From the NCBI GenBank assembly GCA_050633785.1, contig JBOEHE010000070.1:24962-88961 (forward strand): a DNA stretch of 64,000 nt. Direction: 5' to 3'. Below are positions 1-8,735 of this stretch, piece by piece. Numbering within the stretch: position 1 is the stretch's first letter; each line of letters begins with the position of its first letter. A program made the translations under genes and the position numbers. This stretch comes from CALKZN01 sp050633785 (GTDB lineage: Bacteria; Pseudomonadota; Gammaproteobacteria; Arenicellales; Arenicellaceae). The notes beneath the pieces were generated by a model. The model did no database searches. It saw only the letters and a program-made list of their open reading frames with translations, and had not been told where the DNA came from.

Positions 1-189
1 ATCAGGGTTCACATCAAGTTCGGCTATGATCTTACCTTTACCAAACTCACCACCATCATCATTAATTTCAATAATTCGATCAAACATCAACATTGGCGGC
101 AATGGCAAACGTGCCTCGTCCTGCCAAGGCAGTTCCAGATTGCCATGAGCAATCAATTCTTCATAAGAAAAGCTATTTTGTTTATTCAT
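1..189 (-). CDS. fabA: 3-hydroxydecanoyl-ACP dehydratase/isomerase, N-terminal part (cut by window edge)
   Basis: Sixty-three codons of the N-terminus are visible; the rest lies to the left of the window. The stretch around PPMLMFDRIIEIND, followed by GGEFGKGKIIAELDVNPD, matches the start of the FabA hot-dog fold, where MLMxDRV and AELDINPD are conserved. FabA dehydrates 3-hydroxyacyl-ACP and isomerises the trans-2 decenoyl product, which starts unsaturated fatty acid synthesis. The catalytic His and Asp are beyond the edge and could not be checked. The ATG at 189 is the natural family start. A palindrome about 290 bases upstream (474-491) resembles the operators of FabR/DesT-type repressors of this pathway. 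The N-terminal match is specific to FabA rather than FabZ. Confidence 0.9.
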   Translation of the reverse strand, partial: MNKQNSFSYEELIAHGNLELPWQDEARLPLPPMLMFDRIIEINDDGGEFGKGKIIAELDVNPD

Positions 190-590
190 GAGTTTTTACT
201 ACTACGGTCTCTAGTGGATTATCTGCAATAGACATACAGTGGCGTAGCCTACCGTGATCGAGGGAAAAATCAAGCATTTCAAGTGTGCTGTGATGAAATA
301 TTCAAACTGAACCTCAGATAATGAAGAACAACATACAAAATACGTGGTATGACAATTGGCTCTATCTTTTTGACTTATGCTTCCAGTGTTCACAAAACAC
401 CTCAAGTATGCCGCCAAGTATATTGAAATACCCTTTGTGACACCGTATCCACCAATATCTAAATGCGTACTATAGTGAACACTTATTCACTCTTGGAACG
501 GATATTGTCGATCCTGCATTCGAATCATTAACGAAAACGACTGATAAACGATTATACTAACGCCATCTGTCCATCATTAATAGTTACATT
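190..590. other. Divergent fabA/cmoA intergenic region
   Basis: This 400-base gap separates two divergent genes. It has a palindrome at 474-491 and no convincing gene. A 68-codon open frame on the minus strand (211-417) has no ribosome binding site and an unremarkable composition, so I regard it as chance. On the minus strand a -10-like TATAGT (469-474 read leftward) follows the palindrome, which would put the palindrome between -35 and -10 of a fabA promoter. The implied fabA leader would be long, about 270 bases. Confidence 0.5.
474..491. promoter_or_regulatory. Palindromic operator candidate, FabR/DesT-like
   Basis: AGTGAACACTTATTCACT is an inverted repeat (AGTGAA, 6-base centre, TTCACT). 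Its half-site and spacing resemble the operator I recall for the TetR-family repressor DesT of Pseudomonas, related to FabR, which controls unsaturated fatty acid genes including fabA. The palindrome lies in the fabA promoter region. The sequence is directly seen; the regulator assignment is inference and no fabR gene is in the window. Confidence 0.5.
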
Positions 591-1328
591 ATGTCGATAC
601 GAAAAACCGACCAAATTTATAAATCTCCATTGGAGAAACTCACTGATTTCGAGTTCAACAACCAAGTGGTCAGTGTTTTTGAAGATATGATTAATCGTTC
701 GGTACCTGGCTACGCGACTATCGTTCACAGCATGGCCAACTTCGCTCGATTATTCGCAAAAGAATCATCTAATTGTTATGACTTAGGCTGTTCATTGGGG
801 GCTTGCGCTCTATCGATGCGACAAGCTCTTGAACAACAAAAAGACGTCACCATTATTGGGGTCGATTGTTCAGCAGATATGATACAACGAGCAACAGAGT
901 TCATAGCCCAGGATCAACACAACACGCCTGTGGTACTCAAAACAGCTGACATTCTCGAAACACCTCTGACCAATGCATCCTTAGTCAGCCTGAACTTCAC
1001 CCTGCAATTTATTCCCCCAGAACATCGACAGACACTGATAGAAACAGTCTACCAAGGAATGAATCCTGGTGGCTGTTTAGTCTTGTCGGAAAAAATAAAA
1101 TTCCCAGACTCTGACGTACAAGAAATCATCACTGAATTACACCATAGCTTCAAAGCCGACCAGGGCTATAGCGAATTGGAAATCAGTCAGAAACGGGATG
1201 CATTGGAGAATGTAATGCGACTGGACACACAGCAACAACATATGGAACGCCTGAAAAAAGCCGGCTTTCGAACAATGACACAGTGGTATCAGAACACAAG
1301 CTTCGTGTCTTTTTATGCCATTAAATAG
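591..1328 (+). CDS. cmoA: Carboxy-S-adenosyl-L-methionine synthase
   Basis: This 245-residue class I methyltransferase-fold protein converts SAM and prephenate into carboxy-SAM. Carboxy-SAM is the donor used by CmoB to make 5-carboxymethoxyuridine (cmo5U) at tRNA position 34. Diagnostic stretches are SVPGYATIV (about residue 37), the glycine-rich SAM loop YDLGCSLGA (about 62), VLNFTLQF-like SLNFTLQFIPP (about 143), and NPGGCLVLSEK and GYSELEISQKR further on. All match E. coli CmoA in order, and length is normal for the family. The start ATG at 591 gives the conserved N-terminus. Its partner cmoB lies 5.8 kb downstream in the same direction, with four unrelated leftward genes between them, so the usual cmoAB pairing is split. 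Confidence 0.95.
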   Translation: MSIRKTDQIYKSPLEKLTDFEFNNQVVSVFEDMINRSVPGYATIVHSMANFARLFAKESSNCYDLGCSLGACALSMRQALEQQKDVTIIGVDCSADMIQRATEFIAQDQHNTPVVLKTADILETPLTNASLVSLNFTLQFIPPEHRQTLIETVYQGMNPGGCLVLSEKIKFPDSDVQEIITELHHSFKADQGYSELEISQKRDALENVMRLDTQQQHMERLKKAGFRTMTQWYQNTSFVSFYAIK

Positions 1329-1407
1329 TCAATCATCTCTATTAAAACCTGTTGACACTGGCATGCGATAACTAAAGTCTGTCCAGCAAACATTGCCTAC
1401 AAAGAGG

Positions 1408-1737
1408 TCATACTTCTTTGACGAGTAAGGGTAATTTATCAGCTACCCCATCCCATTTCTGATGCTCTGGCAGTGGTGGTTTTTCATCGACTATCTCAGG
1501 CCAGTCTTTGGCCAACTCAGCATTGAGCTCTATGAAATGCAGCTGATCCTCAGGTACATTATCTTCATCAAAAATCGCACCAACAGGACACTCCATGACA
1601 CATAAATCGCAATCGACACAGTCATCTGGATCAATCACTAAAAAGTTAGCGCCTTCTCGAAAAGCATCAGCAGGGCAAACCTCAACACATGTAGTGTGCT
1701 TGCAGTTAATACAATTCTCAGTAACTACGTAAGTCAT
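1408..1737 (-). CDS. fdxA: Seven-iron ferredoxin ([3Fe-4S][4Fe-4S])
   Basis: This 109-residue ferredoxin is of the Azotobacter FdI type. Cysteines at 9, 17 and 50 correspond to the 3Fe-4S ligands. Cysteines at 21, 40, 43 and 46 correspond to the 4Fe-4S ligands. Cys12 is also present, while the free cysteine of Azotobacter FdI (its residue 24) is replaced by Ala25. The C-terminal extension with LNAELAKDWP is typical of FdxA. It is a soluble cytoplasmic electron carrier whose partner cannot be named from the sequence. It reads leftward, downstream of the prkA-yeaH-spoVR block, separated from spoVR by 164 AT-rich bases, so it probably has its own promoter. It converges with cmoA. Confidence 0.93.
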   Translation of the reverse strand: MTYVVTENCINCKHTTCVEVCPADAFREGANFLVIDPDDCVDCDLCVMECPVGAIFDEDNVPEDQLHFIELNAELAKDWPEIVDEKPPLPEHQKWDGVADKLPLLVKEV

Positions 1738-1901
1738 AACCTACTCCAGGATCAAATTTTTGCAATTAAAAAATCCTAGCAAGGTTTTATTTACGAATGA
1801 AATGGTTTGTTTTTATACTCATATAATAAAATAAAATATAAAAAACAATTCAATATAACATAAATTTATTAAAATTTAATACACCAGACTACTTAGAATC
1901 A

Positions 1902-3410
1902 TTATTCTTCAGCCGTTTTAGTCACAGGGCAGTGAAAGCTCTGCTTGGTTTCACCATCCTCCATAGAATAGAGATGAACATCAAAGCCCCATAAACGATG
2001 AATATGCTTAAGCACTTTTTTAGCATTCTTTACATCTAGTGGTTTACGGTCAAAACGATAATGATGTAAAGTAATTGACCTATCCCCACTAATCTCGACA
2101 TCGTAGACTTGAATATTGGGCTCTCGATTCCCCAGATTATATTGCGCAGACAATAACTCTCGAACTCGCTGATAGCCAGAATCATTATGAATAGCACTGA
2201 CCTCAATTTCAGAGTCTTCATCATCATCAAGAATGGCAAACAGTTTTAACTCACGCATCAGTTTTGGCGACAAAAACTGTAGAATAAAACTCTCGTCTTT
2301 AAAGTTACGCATTATAAAGTCGAGTGTTTTCTGCCAATCGGAACCAACAATATCCGGGAACCAACGAGTATCTTCTTCTGTCGGATTTTCACATATACGG
2401 CGAATATCCGTCATCATATGGAAACCCAGTGTATAAGGGTTAATCCCAGAATAATAATCACTGTTATAAGGCGGCTGGTAAATGACACTGGTATGCGATT
2501 GCATAAATTCAAGCATAAACCCTTCATCTACCTGCCCTCTATCATACAGTTCATTGATCAGCAAATGATGCCAGAAACATGCCCAGCCCTCGTTCATGAC
2601 CTGAGTCTGTCGCTGGGGATAAAAATATTGAGCTATTTTGCGAACAATTCTTACAATTTCGCGCTGCCAAGACTCCAGCAACGGCGAATTTTTTTCAAAG
2701 AAATACAGCAAGTTTTCTTGAGGTTCTTCAGGAAAACGCGGCTTATCTTTTAACCGGTCTTCCGGCTCATCAAAAGGAATGGTGCGCCATAGATCATTAA
2801 CCTGCTTCTGTTGATACTCTTCTCGCTCTTTCTGCTTATCCAGTTCTTTGCGTGTTGACAATGGTTCGGGGCGTTTATAACGATCAACACCGTGATTCAT
2901 TATGGCATGACATGAATCCAGCAGTGACTCAACAGCATCAACACCATGCTTTTCTTCACATTTCGCAATATAGTTTTTGGCGAACACCATGTAGTCAATA
3001 ATAGATGACGCATCAGTCCAACTTCGAAATAAATAATTACCCTTAAAAAAAGAGTTATGGCCATAACAGGCATGAGCAATCACCAAGGCCTGCATCATCA
3101 TCGTATTTTCCTCCATCAGATAAGCGATGCAGGGGTCAGAGTTAATGACTATTTCATAAGCCAATCCCATCTGTCCTCGATTATAGGATTGCTGCACATT
3201 TAAAAATTGTTTGCCATATGACCAATGGTTATAACTGATTGGCATCCCTGATGAAGCATAAGCATCCATCATCTGTTCGGAGCTGATAATTTCAATTTGA
3301 TTCGGATACGTATCCAAACCATATTCACTGGCAATTTCACTGATGGCCCGGTCATAAGCTTCGATAAGATCAAAGTTCCATTCCGATTCGTTTGATATGA
3401 GTTGACCCAT
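1902..3410 (-). CDS. SpoVR-family protein (YcgB-like)
   Basis: This 502-residue protein spans the whole SpoVR/YcgB family length. Recognisable blocks are NEGWACFWHH (about residue 273), NPYTLGFHMMTDIRRI and the HYRFDRKPL segment near the C-terminus. The family is named after a Bacillus spore cortex protein, but Gram-negative members are stress or stationary-phase proteins whose biochemical role is unknown. The start codon overlaps the yeaH stop codon by one base (TAATG on the minus strand), so the two are translationally coupled as the last two genes of prkA-yeaH-spoVR. The trio is widely conserved. I infer a shared role with the PrkA kinase but cannot state a reaction. Confidence 0.93.
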   Translation of the reverse strand: MGQLISNESEWNFDLIEAYDRAISEIASEYGLDTYPNQIEIISSEQMMDAYASSGMPISYNHWSYGKQFLNVQQSYNRGQMGLAYEIVINSDPCIAYLMEENTMMMQALVIAHACYGHNSFFKGNYLFRSWTDASSIIDYMVFAKNYIAKCEEKHGVDAVESLLDSCHAIMNHGVDRYKRPEPLSTRKELDKQKEREEYQQKQVNDLWRTIPFDEPEDRLKDKPRFPEEPQENLLYFFEKNSPLLESWQREIVRIVRKIAQYFYPQRQTQVMNEGWACFWHHLLINELYDRGQVDEGFMLEFMQSHTSVIYQPPYNSDYYSGINPYTLGFHMMTDIRRICENPTEEDTRWFPDIVGSDWQKTLDFIMRNFKDESFILQFLSPKLMRELKLFAILDDDEDSEIEVSAIHNDSGYQRVRELLSAQYNLGNREPNIQVYDVEISGDRSITLHHYRFDRKPLDVKNAKKVLKHIHRLWGFDVHLYSMEDGETKQSFHCPVTKTAEE

Positions 3411-4684
3411 TATGCATCCTTCTTATGAAAGAGTTGACGAAAAACTGGATAAATATCACGCGCTTCCTGCAGATTCTTAATAGTAAATCTGTCAGGAAAT
3501 TTCTGCTGCACACCTTCATACTCCTGCCACAAGGCTTGTTGGTCGCGATCAGTAATTTCAATATAGGAAAAGTACTGCAATTGGTGCATCAACTTTTCCG
3601 TCAATATTTTGCTGCAAACCGAGGAGTCGTCCTGCCAGTTATCCCCATCAGATGCCTGTGCACCATAGATGTTCCATTTATCATAAGGATAACGATCTTC
3701 AATGATTTCATCCATCAGACGCAAGGCGCTGGAAACTACAGTGCCGCCAGTTTCGCGACTGTAGAAAAAGTCTTGTTCATCAACTTCCTTGGCACTGGTG
3801 TGATGGCGGATAAACACCACTTCAGTCTGTTCATAATTTCTCTGCAAAAACAGATAGAGCAATAGAAAAAAACGCTTCGCTATATCTTTAGTTTTCTGAT
3901 CCATGGAACCAGATACATCCATAATGCAAAACATGACCGCCCGGGACTGAGGCAATGGCTTTTTGACATGTAAGTTGTATTTTAAATCAAAATCGTCCAG
4001 CCATGGAATACGCTTTATTTTAGCTTTTAAATCCTCTGCTTCAGCCATCAAAGCCGCAACAGGTTCATCTCCCGGAGAATATCCATCATTTAAATAATCA
4101 CTAATTTGCCGTTCTATCTCTTTCAAGCGTTTACGCTTTTTTGATGTCAGCGCTATACGCCTGGAATTTGCCGACCGCAATGAGCGAATGACATTTATCT
4201 GACCAGGAGAACCTTCATTGCTGATCCCAGCTCGATGCAGTTCAAAGTCCTGCAAACCTGCCAGCTGCCGTTTAACCAGGTTAGGCAACTCCAGATCCTC
4301 AAACATAAAGTTGAGAAACTCTTCCTGGGATATCTGAAAAACAAATTCATCCATCCCCTCCCCGCTATCGCTGGCTCCTGGTCCATTACCACCTTGACCA
4401 GCACCCCCTTCAGGCCGGGGAATGCGATCCCCTTGAGTAAACTGATCATTGCCGGGTAGCACCTGAGTATTGCGCCCACCTTTGCTATGGGTAAAAACTG
4501 GTTGCTCAATTTCTTTATCAGGAATACTGATTTTTTCACCCTTTTCCATATCGGTAATAGAGCGTTCATTGATGGCATCTGCAACCGCTTTTTTTATATG
4601 TTTTTTATAGCGTTTAAGGAAACGCTGGCGGTTAACCGTGCTTTTCTTTTTGGCATTCAAGCGCCTGTCAATGATATAACTCAT
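3410..4684 (-). CDS. yeaH: UPF0229 protein YeaH (vWA-type)
   Basis: The protein has 424 residues from the ATG at 4684. An upstream in-frame GTG at 4708 would add eight residues but is less likely, because family members begin at MxxxIDRRLN. The N-terminus carries the conserved IDRRLNAKKKSTVNRQRFL basic block. A low-complexity Gly-rich linker follows (about residues 95-115). A C-terminal half then carries a MIDAS-like DVSGSMD motif of von Willebrand factor A domains. YeaH is encoded with, and in E. coli acts with, the PrkA/YeaG kinase in adaptation to nitrogen starvation and stationary phase. It sits 66 bases downstream of prkA and overlaps spoVR, so it is the middle gene of the operon. Confidence 0.93.
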   Translation of the reverse strand: MSYIIDRRLNAKKKSTVNRQRFLKRYKKHIKKAVADAINERSITDMEKGEKISIPDKEIEQPVFTHSKGGRNTQVLPGNDQFTQGDRIPRPEGGAGQGGNGPGASDSGEGMDEFVFQISQEEFLNFMFEDLELPNLVKRQLAGLQDFELHRAGISNEGSPGQINVIRSLRSANSRRIALTSKKRKRLKEIERQISDYLNDGYSPGDEPVAALMAEAEDLKAKIKRIPWLDDFDLKYNLHVKKPLPQSRAVMFCIMDVSGSMDQKTKDIAKRFFLLLYLFLQRNYEQTEVVFIRHHTSAKEVDEQDFFYSRETGGTVVSSALRLMDEIIEDRYPYDKWNIYGAQASDGDNWQDDSSVCSKILTEKLMHQLQYFSYIEITDRDQQALWQEYEGVQQKFPDRFTIKNLQEARDIYPVFRQLFHKKDA

Positions 4685-4750
4685 AGGGTAACACCCGATA
4701 AATTGCACTGGTTTTGAATGGTGATATTAGTCATTTAAATCACCACCGCC

Positions 4751-6673
4751 TTATTGTGATTTCCTCACCCGCAAATACCATTCAGAGAGCAGCCTGACTT
4801 GCTTTTCGGTATACCCACGGCTGACCATGCGTTCAACGAAATCCTCATGTTTCTTCTTATCTTCAGCCGAGGATTTGGTATTGAACGAAATTACCGGCAG
4901 CAAGTCTTCAGTATTGGAGAACATTTTTTTCTCAATAACGGTGCGCAATTTTTCGTAACTGCTCCATACCGGATTTTTGCTACCGTTATTGGCCTTGGCA
5001 CGCAATACGAAATTAACAATTTCATTACGAAAATCTTTGGGATTGCTGATGCCCGCCGGTTTCTCAATTTTCTCCAACTCTTCATTAAGCGCGCTTCGAT
5101 TTAATATCTCACCAGTTTCCGGGTTTCGATATTCTTGATCCTGAATCCAGAAATCGGCATAGGACACATAGCGATCAAAAATATTCTGCCCATACTCTGC
5201 ATAGGACTCCAGATAAGCCGTTTGAATTTCCTTGCCAATGAACTCAACATAACGCGGAGCGAGAAACTCTTTAATAAACGACAAATACTGATCTCTAAGC
5301 TCTTCTGAAAACTGTTCCTGTTCAATCTGTTGTTCAAGCACATACAATAAATGCACCGGATTTGCTGCAACTTCCGTTGGATCAAAGTTAAACACCTTGG
5401 ATAATATCTTGAAGGCAAACCGAGTTGACAACCCTTGCATGCCTTCATTGACACCAGCAATATCCTTATATTCCTGCAAAGACTTTGCTTTAGGGTCTGT
5501 ATCTTTGAGGTTCTGCCCATCATAAACATTCATTTTTGAAAATAAATTGGAATTTTCAGGTTCCTGAATTCTCGACAAAACAGAAAATTGAGCCAACATT
5601 CTCAAAGTGTCAGGCGCACAGGGCACATTGGCCAGAGAGCTATTCTGCAATAACTTCTCATAAATCTTCACTTCCTCAGTCACTCGCAGACAATAGGGCA
5701 CTTTAACTGTATAAACCCGGTCAATAAACGCCTCATTGTTTTTATTGTTCTTAAATGTCTGCCATTCCGCCTCATTCGAATGCGCCAGAATAACACCTTC
5801 AAATGGTATTGATCCCAAACCTTCCGTACTATTAAAGTTACCCTCTTGGGTCGCTGTTAACAAAGGATGTAAGACTTTTATTGGCGCTTTAAACATCTCA
5901 ACGAATTCCATAATCCCTTGATTTGCCCGACACAAGCCACCGGAGAAACTATAAGCATCAGGGTCATTTTGAGGAAAGTCTTCCAGCTTTCGAATATCAA
6001 CCTTACCAACCAAAGACGAGATATCCTGGTTATTTTCATCTCCAGGTTCAGTTTTTGACACTGCAACCTGGTCGAGAATGGAAGGATATAAACGCACCAC
6101 ATTAAACTTACTGATATCCCCACCATATTCACGCAGACGCTTAGCAGCCCAAGGCGACATGATGGTCTTTATATAACTAACTGGAATACCATAATCTTCC
6201 GACAGAATTCCCCCATCTTCTTCTGGGTCAAATAAACCCAATGGAGACTCAAAGACTGGAGAATCTTTTAAACAGTAAATAGGTTCTTTTTCAATCAGAG
6301 ATTTCAATTTTTCAGCCAAAGATGACTTTCCACCACCAACTGGACCTAACAAATACAATATCTGCTTCTGCTCTTCCATACCTTGAGCCGCATGCTTGAA
6401 AAAGGACACAATCTGGGCAATTGCTTCTTCCATGCCATAAAAGTCTTTAAAGACCTTATAACACTTAATGATTTTATTAGAAAAAATACGACTTGAACGC
6501 GGGTCCACCGACGTATCAACTAACTCTGGCTCGCCAATTGCAGCTAGCATACGCTCTGCCGCTGACGCATAGACCAAGGGGTTTTCCTTACATAAATTCA
6601 GGTAATCCTGAAGGCTCATTTCTTCTTGTTGCGTAGTTTCGTAACGGCTTCTGTAATGTTTGAATAAGCTCAT
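4751..6673 (-). CDS. yeaG: PrkA-family serine protein kinase
   Basis: This 640-residue protein has the PrkA AAA-like N-terminal domain with Walker A GPVGGGKS at residues 110-117. A PrkA C-terminal domain follows, with a FVLRAKANN stretch near residue 560. The length equals the family norm. PrkA/YeaG is a cytoplasmic Ser/Thr kinase induced in stationary phase and under nitrogen limitation. It is the first gene of the leftward prkA-yeaH-spoVR operon, and a GGAGGCG-like ribosome site precedes its ATG (6674-6685). In the 460 bases upstream I looked for a sigma-54 promoter in this direction and did not find a GG-N10-GC element, so regulation remains open. Confidence 0.94.
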   Translation of the reverse strand: MSLFKHYRSRYETTQQEEMSLQDYLNLCKENPLVYASAAERMLAAIGEPELVDTSVDPRSSRIFSNKIIKCYKVFKDFYGMEEAIAQIVSFFKHAAQGMEEQKQILYLLGPVGGGKSSLAEKLKSLIEKEPIYCLKDSPVFESPLGLFDPEEDGGILSEDYGIPVSYIKTIMSPWAAKRLREYGGDISKFNVVRLYPSILDQVAVSKTEPGDENNQDISSLVGKVDIRKLEDFPQNDPDAYSFSGGLCRANQGIMEFVEMFKAPIKVLHPLLTATQEGNFNSTEGLGSIPFEGVILAHSNEAEWQTFKNNKNNEAFIDRVYTVKVPYCLRVTEEVKIYEKLLQNSSLANVPCAPDTLRMLAQFSVLSRIQEPENSNLFSKMNVYDGQNLKDTDPKAKSLQEYKDIAGVNEGMQGLSTRFAFKILSKVFNFDPTEVAANPVHLLYVLEQQIEQEQFSEELRDQYLSFIKEFLAPRYVEFIGKEIQTAYLESYAEYGQNIFDRYVSYADFWIQDQEYRNPETGEILNRSALNEELEKIEKPAGISNPKDFRNEIVNFVLRAKANNGSKNPVWSSYEKLRTVIEKKMFSNTEDLLPVISFNTKSSAEDKKKHEDFVERMVSRGYTEKQVRLLSEWYLRVRKSQ

Positions 6674-7134
6674 ACAACGCCTCCTATATTCTTTTTTGGG
6701 ACAAATTTAATACATTAAAAACAGTAATTTACTGTTTTTTCAGTCCTGCCTTCATCCTCGTTTTTCTTATTTTCTATAAGCATAGTCGTTTGAATCACCT
6801 TGCGCGAATAATTTGAATAAGTTTAACAATCGTCAGACCAAGTCTTTAAAACACGCGGGAAACAGCCCTGCAAAGCAGCCTTAATCAGCTACAAAAAAAC
6901 ATTATTTTTTTAAATGGCACAAATAACGACTGTGCATTTATCTAATAAGACCGATTAGAACGGGCAAAACGCACAAAAAAGAAAAATGGATAATTCAAGC
7001 AGGTAATTTCGTTCCAATTTGACACCAATAAAAGTTAACACTGGTGATGTCATTAAATGCATAAATACTGTGCTTAACCCACCATCATTCTCAGTTATAA
7101 TACAGCCCTACTAGCGACTATTTATCGAACAGCC
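6674..7134. other. Divergent prkA/cmoB intergenic region
   Basis: This gap of about 460 AT-rich bases holds the promoters of both flanking genes and no credible gene. A perfect inverted repeat, AAAAACAGTAA-T-TTACTGTTTTT, lies at about 6718-6740, 50 bases upstream of prkA. It could be an operator or a short hairpin in the prkA leader. No RNA gene was recognised. Confidence 0.4.
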
Positions 7135-8112
7135 ATGCTGACATTCTCCAATTTCCTGAACCGTCCAGAATTTGCGACTTGGCGCGCTCATATAAATGAA
7201 AGAGTTAATGAACGCTCAACGCCCGGGCGCCATGGCGATATCCCCAAATGGATGGATGTGTTGTCGCAACTGCCGGATGCAATTCCGAGCATCATTGACC
7301 TTCAATCTGATACTATTACTATTGGATCTGCCAACGATTTAACCCATCAGGAAAGCCAGACTCTTCGAACGTGTCTGGAGGCCTTGATTCCATGGCGTAA
7401 AGGGCCCTTTAATCTGTTTGGCATTGAAATTGATACCGAGTGGAAATCAGATTGGAAGTGGCAACGCCTGCAACCTCATTTATCATCACTGCAAAACAAA
7501 CGTGTACTCGACATCGGCTGCGGCACCGGTTATCACTGCTGGCGAATGCTCGGGGCAGGGGCCGATAACGTATTAGGTATTGATCCCTCGATGCGCTTTG
7601 TCATTCAACATGCTATTTGTCAGCATTACATCCAAAGCCAACAATTCGATTTTCTACCCCTCGGGATTGAAGACCTTCCCAATGACATGTCTGTCTTTGA
7701 TAGCATTTTTTCAATGGGAATTCTCTACCACAGACGAGACCCATTACAACACCTCAAAGAACTGCGTTCCTTACTGGCACCCTCAGGTGAACTCATATTG
7801 GAAACGCTAATTATCGATGAAGACTTTGAGCATGTTGAAAACGGTCTGTTTGTGCCCGAAGGACGCTATGCCCAAATGCGCAATGTCTGGAATCTGCCAA
7901 CAGTAAGCTTCCTTGAAAACAGTTTAAACGAATTGGGGTTTGACAATGTCCGCTGCGTTGACATCAACACAACCAGCCTCAGCGAACAACGCACAACCCC
8001 ATGGACTAAAGGCCATTCGCTGGTTGATTTTCTCGACCCAACGGACCACACGAAAACCATTGAAGGCCTCCCTGCACCCAAACGCGCCATTGTTGTTGCC
8101 AGCAAAAACTGA
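7135..8112 (+). CDS. cmoB: tRNA U34 carboxymethyltransferase
   Basis: This 325-residue enzyme transfers the carboxymethyl group of carboxy-SAM (made by CmoA) to 5-hydroxyuridine-34 of tRNA, giving cmo5U. The N-terminal half carries the CmoB-specific region with LxPWRKGPFNLFGIEIDTEW-type residues (about 86-105). The methyltransferase motif VLDIGCGTGYHCWRM lies near 123. The block SMGILYHRRDPLQHL is followed by the substrate loop around GELILETLIID. Both methyltransferase motifs and the total length match E. coli CmoB. The ATG at 7135 follows a short leader. It is monocistronic here, 22 bases from nothing but the convergent end of the ilv operon, rather than directly behind cmoA. Confidence 0.95.
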   Translation: MLTFSNFLNRPEFATWRAHINERVNERSTPGRHGDIPKWMDVLSQLPDAIPSIIDLQSDTITIGSANDLTHQESQTLRTCLEALIPWRKGPFNLFGIEIDTEWKSDWKWQRLQPHLSSLQNKRVLDIGCGTGYHCWRMLGAGADNVLGIDPSMRFVIQHAICQHYIQSQQFDFLPLGIEDLPNDMSVFDSIFSMGILYHRRDPLQHLKELRSLLAPSGELILETLIIDEDFEHVENGLFVPEGRYAQMRNVWNLPTVSFLENSLNELGFDNVRCVDINTTSLSEQRTTPWTKGHSLVDFLDPTDHTKTIEGLPAPKRAIVVASKN

Positions 8113-8172
8113 CACAACAAGGCGGTAGGTCCTGTAGACCCTCAGTAAATTACATAGCCAGACGTATTTTAA

Positions 8173-8733
8173 TCACGCACTTTGCTCTGCCATTTCACGC
8201 AAGCGCTTGGAAAACATCTCCATTGGTTTCATAACAGCCACTCGACCACTATGGACGAATTCGTAAATACCGATTTCTTTTAAAGAGCTGTACAGCTCCT
8301 TGATCTCAGTCGGGTGGCCTGTTTTTTCAAGAACAGCATATTCATCTGTCACTGTCAAAATACGTGCATTAAACTGGCGAATAAGCTGTTCCACCCGATC
8401 ACCATCTTTAAACAAGCTTGTCGGCACTTTATACAAAGCCACCTCTTGAGCGACAATTTCGTCATTTGTGTAATAAAAGGCTGCAACCACATCAACTTTC
8501 TTTTCAAGTTGCGCAACAATTTTTTTAATCAGTTTCTCAGTACAATTCACTACCACCGTAAAACGGTGAATTCCCTCTATGGATGAGGCACTGACAGTCA
8601 AGGTATCAATGTTCATTTTGATTCGAGTGAATACGGAAACCACTTCCGACAATAGCCCCGGCACATTTTCAGTAAAAACAGTAATTGTGTATTCAGTTAT
8701 TGGCATTTCAGCATTCTTTGTAGATGTAGCCAT
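8173..8733 (-). CDS. ilvN: Acetolactate synthase, small regulatory subunit
   Basis: The protein has 186 residues from the ATG at 8733, preceded by a strong GGAGGGT site; the in-frame TTG at 8739 lies inside the end of ilvB and is unlikely. It contains an N-terminal ACT domain (YTITVFTENVPGLLSEVVSVFTR, given here as its first 20 residues would read YTITVFTENVPGLLSEVVSV) and the C-terminal small-subunit domain ending MKPMEMFSKRL. The small subunit confers valine feedback inhibition and full activity on the large subunit. It begins two bases after the ilvB stop codon, so the subunits are co-translated. It is the last gene of the ilvD-ilvB-ilvN operon. The name ilvH would be equally fair. Confidence 0.93.
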   Translation of the reverse strand: MATSTKNAEMPITEYTITVFTENVPGLLSEVVSVFTRIKMNIDTLTVSASSIEGIHRFTVVVNCTEKLIKKIVAQLEKKVDVVAAFYYTNDEIVAQEVALYKVPTSLFKDGDRVEQLIRQFNARILTVTDEYAVLEKTGHPTEIKELYSSLKEIGIYEFVHSGRVAVMKPMEMFSKRLREMAEQSA

Positions 8734-8735
8734 GA

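Noticed and set aside
211..417. 68-codon open frame in the fabA/cmoA gap (minus strand)
   Set aside because: No ribosome site, random-looking composition, and it would lie in the fabA leader.
6835..6900. Possible sigma-54 promoter toward cmoB (GGAAACAGCCCTGC)
   Set aside because: Only GG-N10-GC matches; the rest of the -24 box is absent, so it is likely chance.
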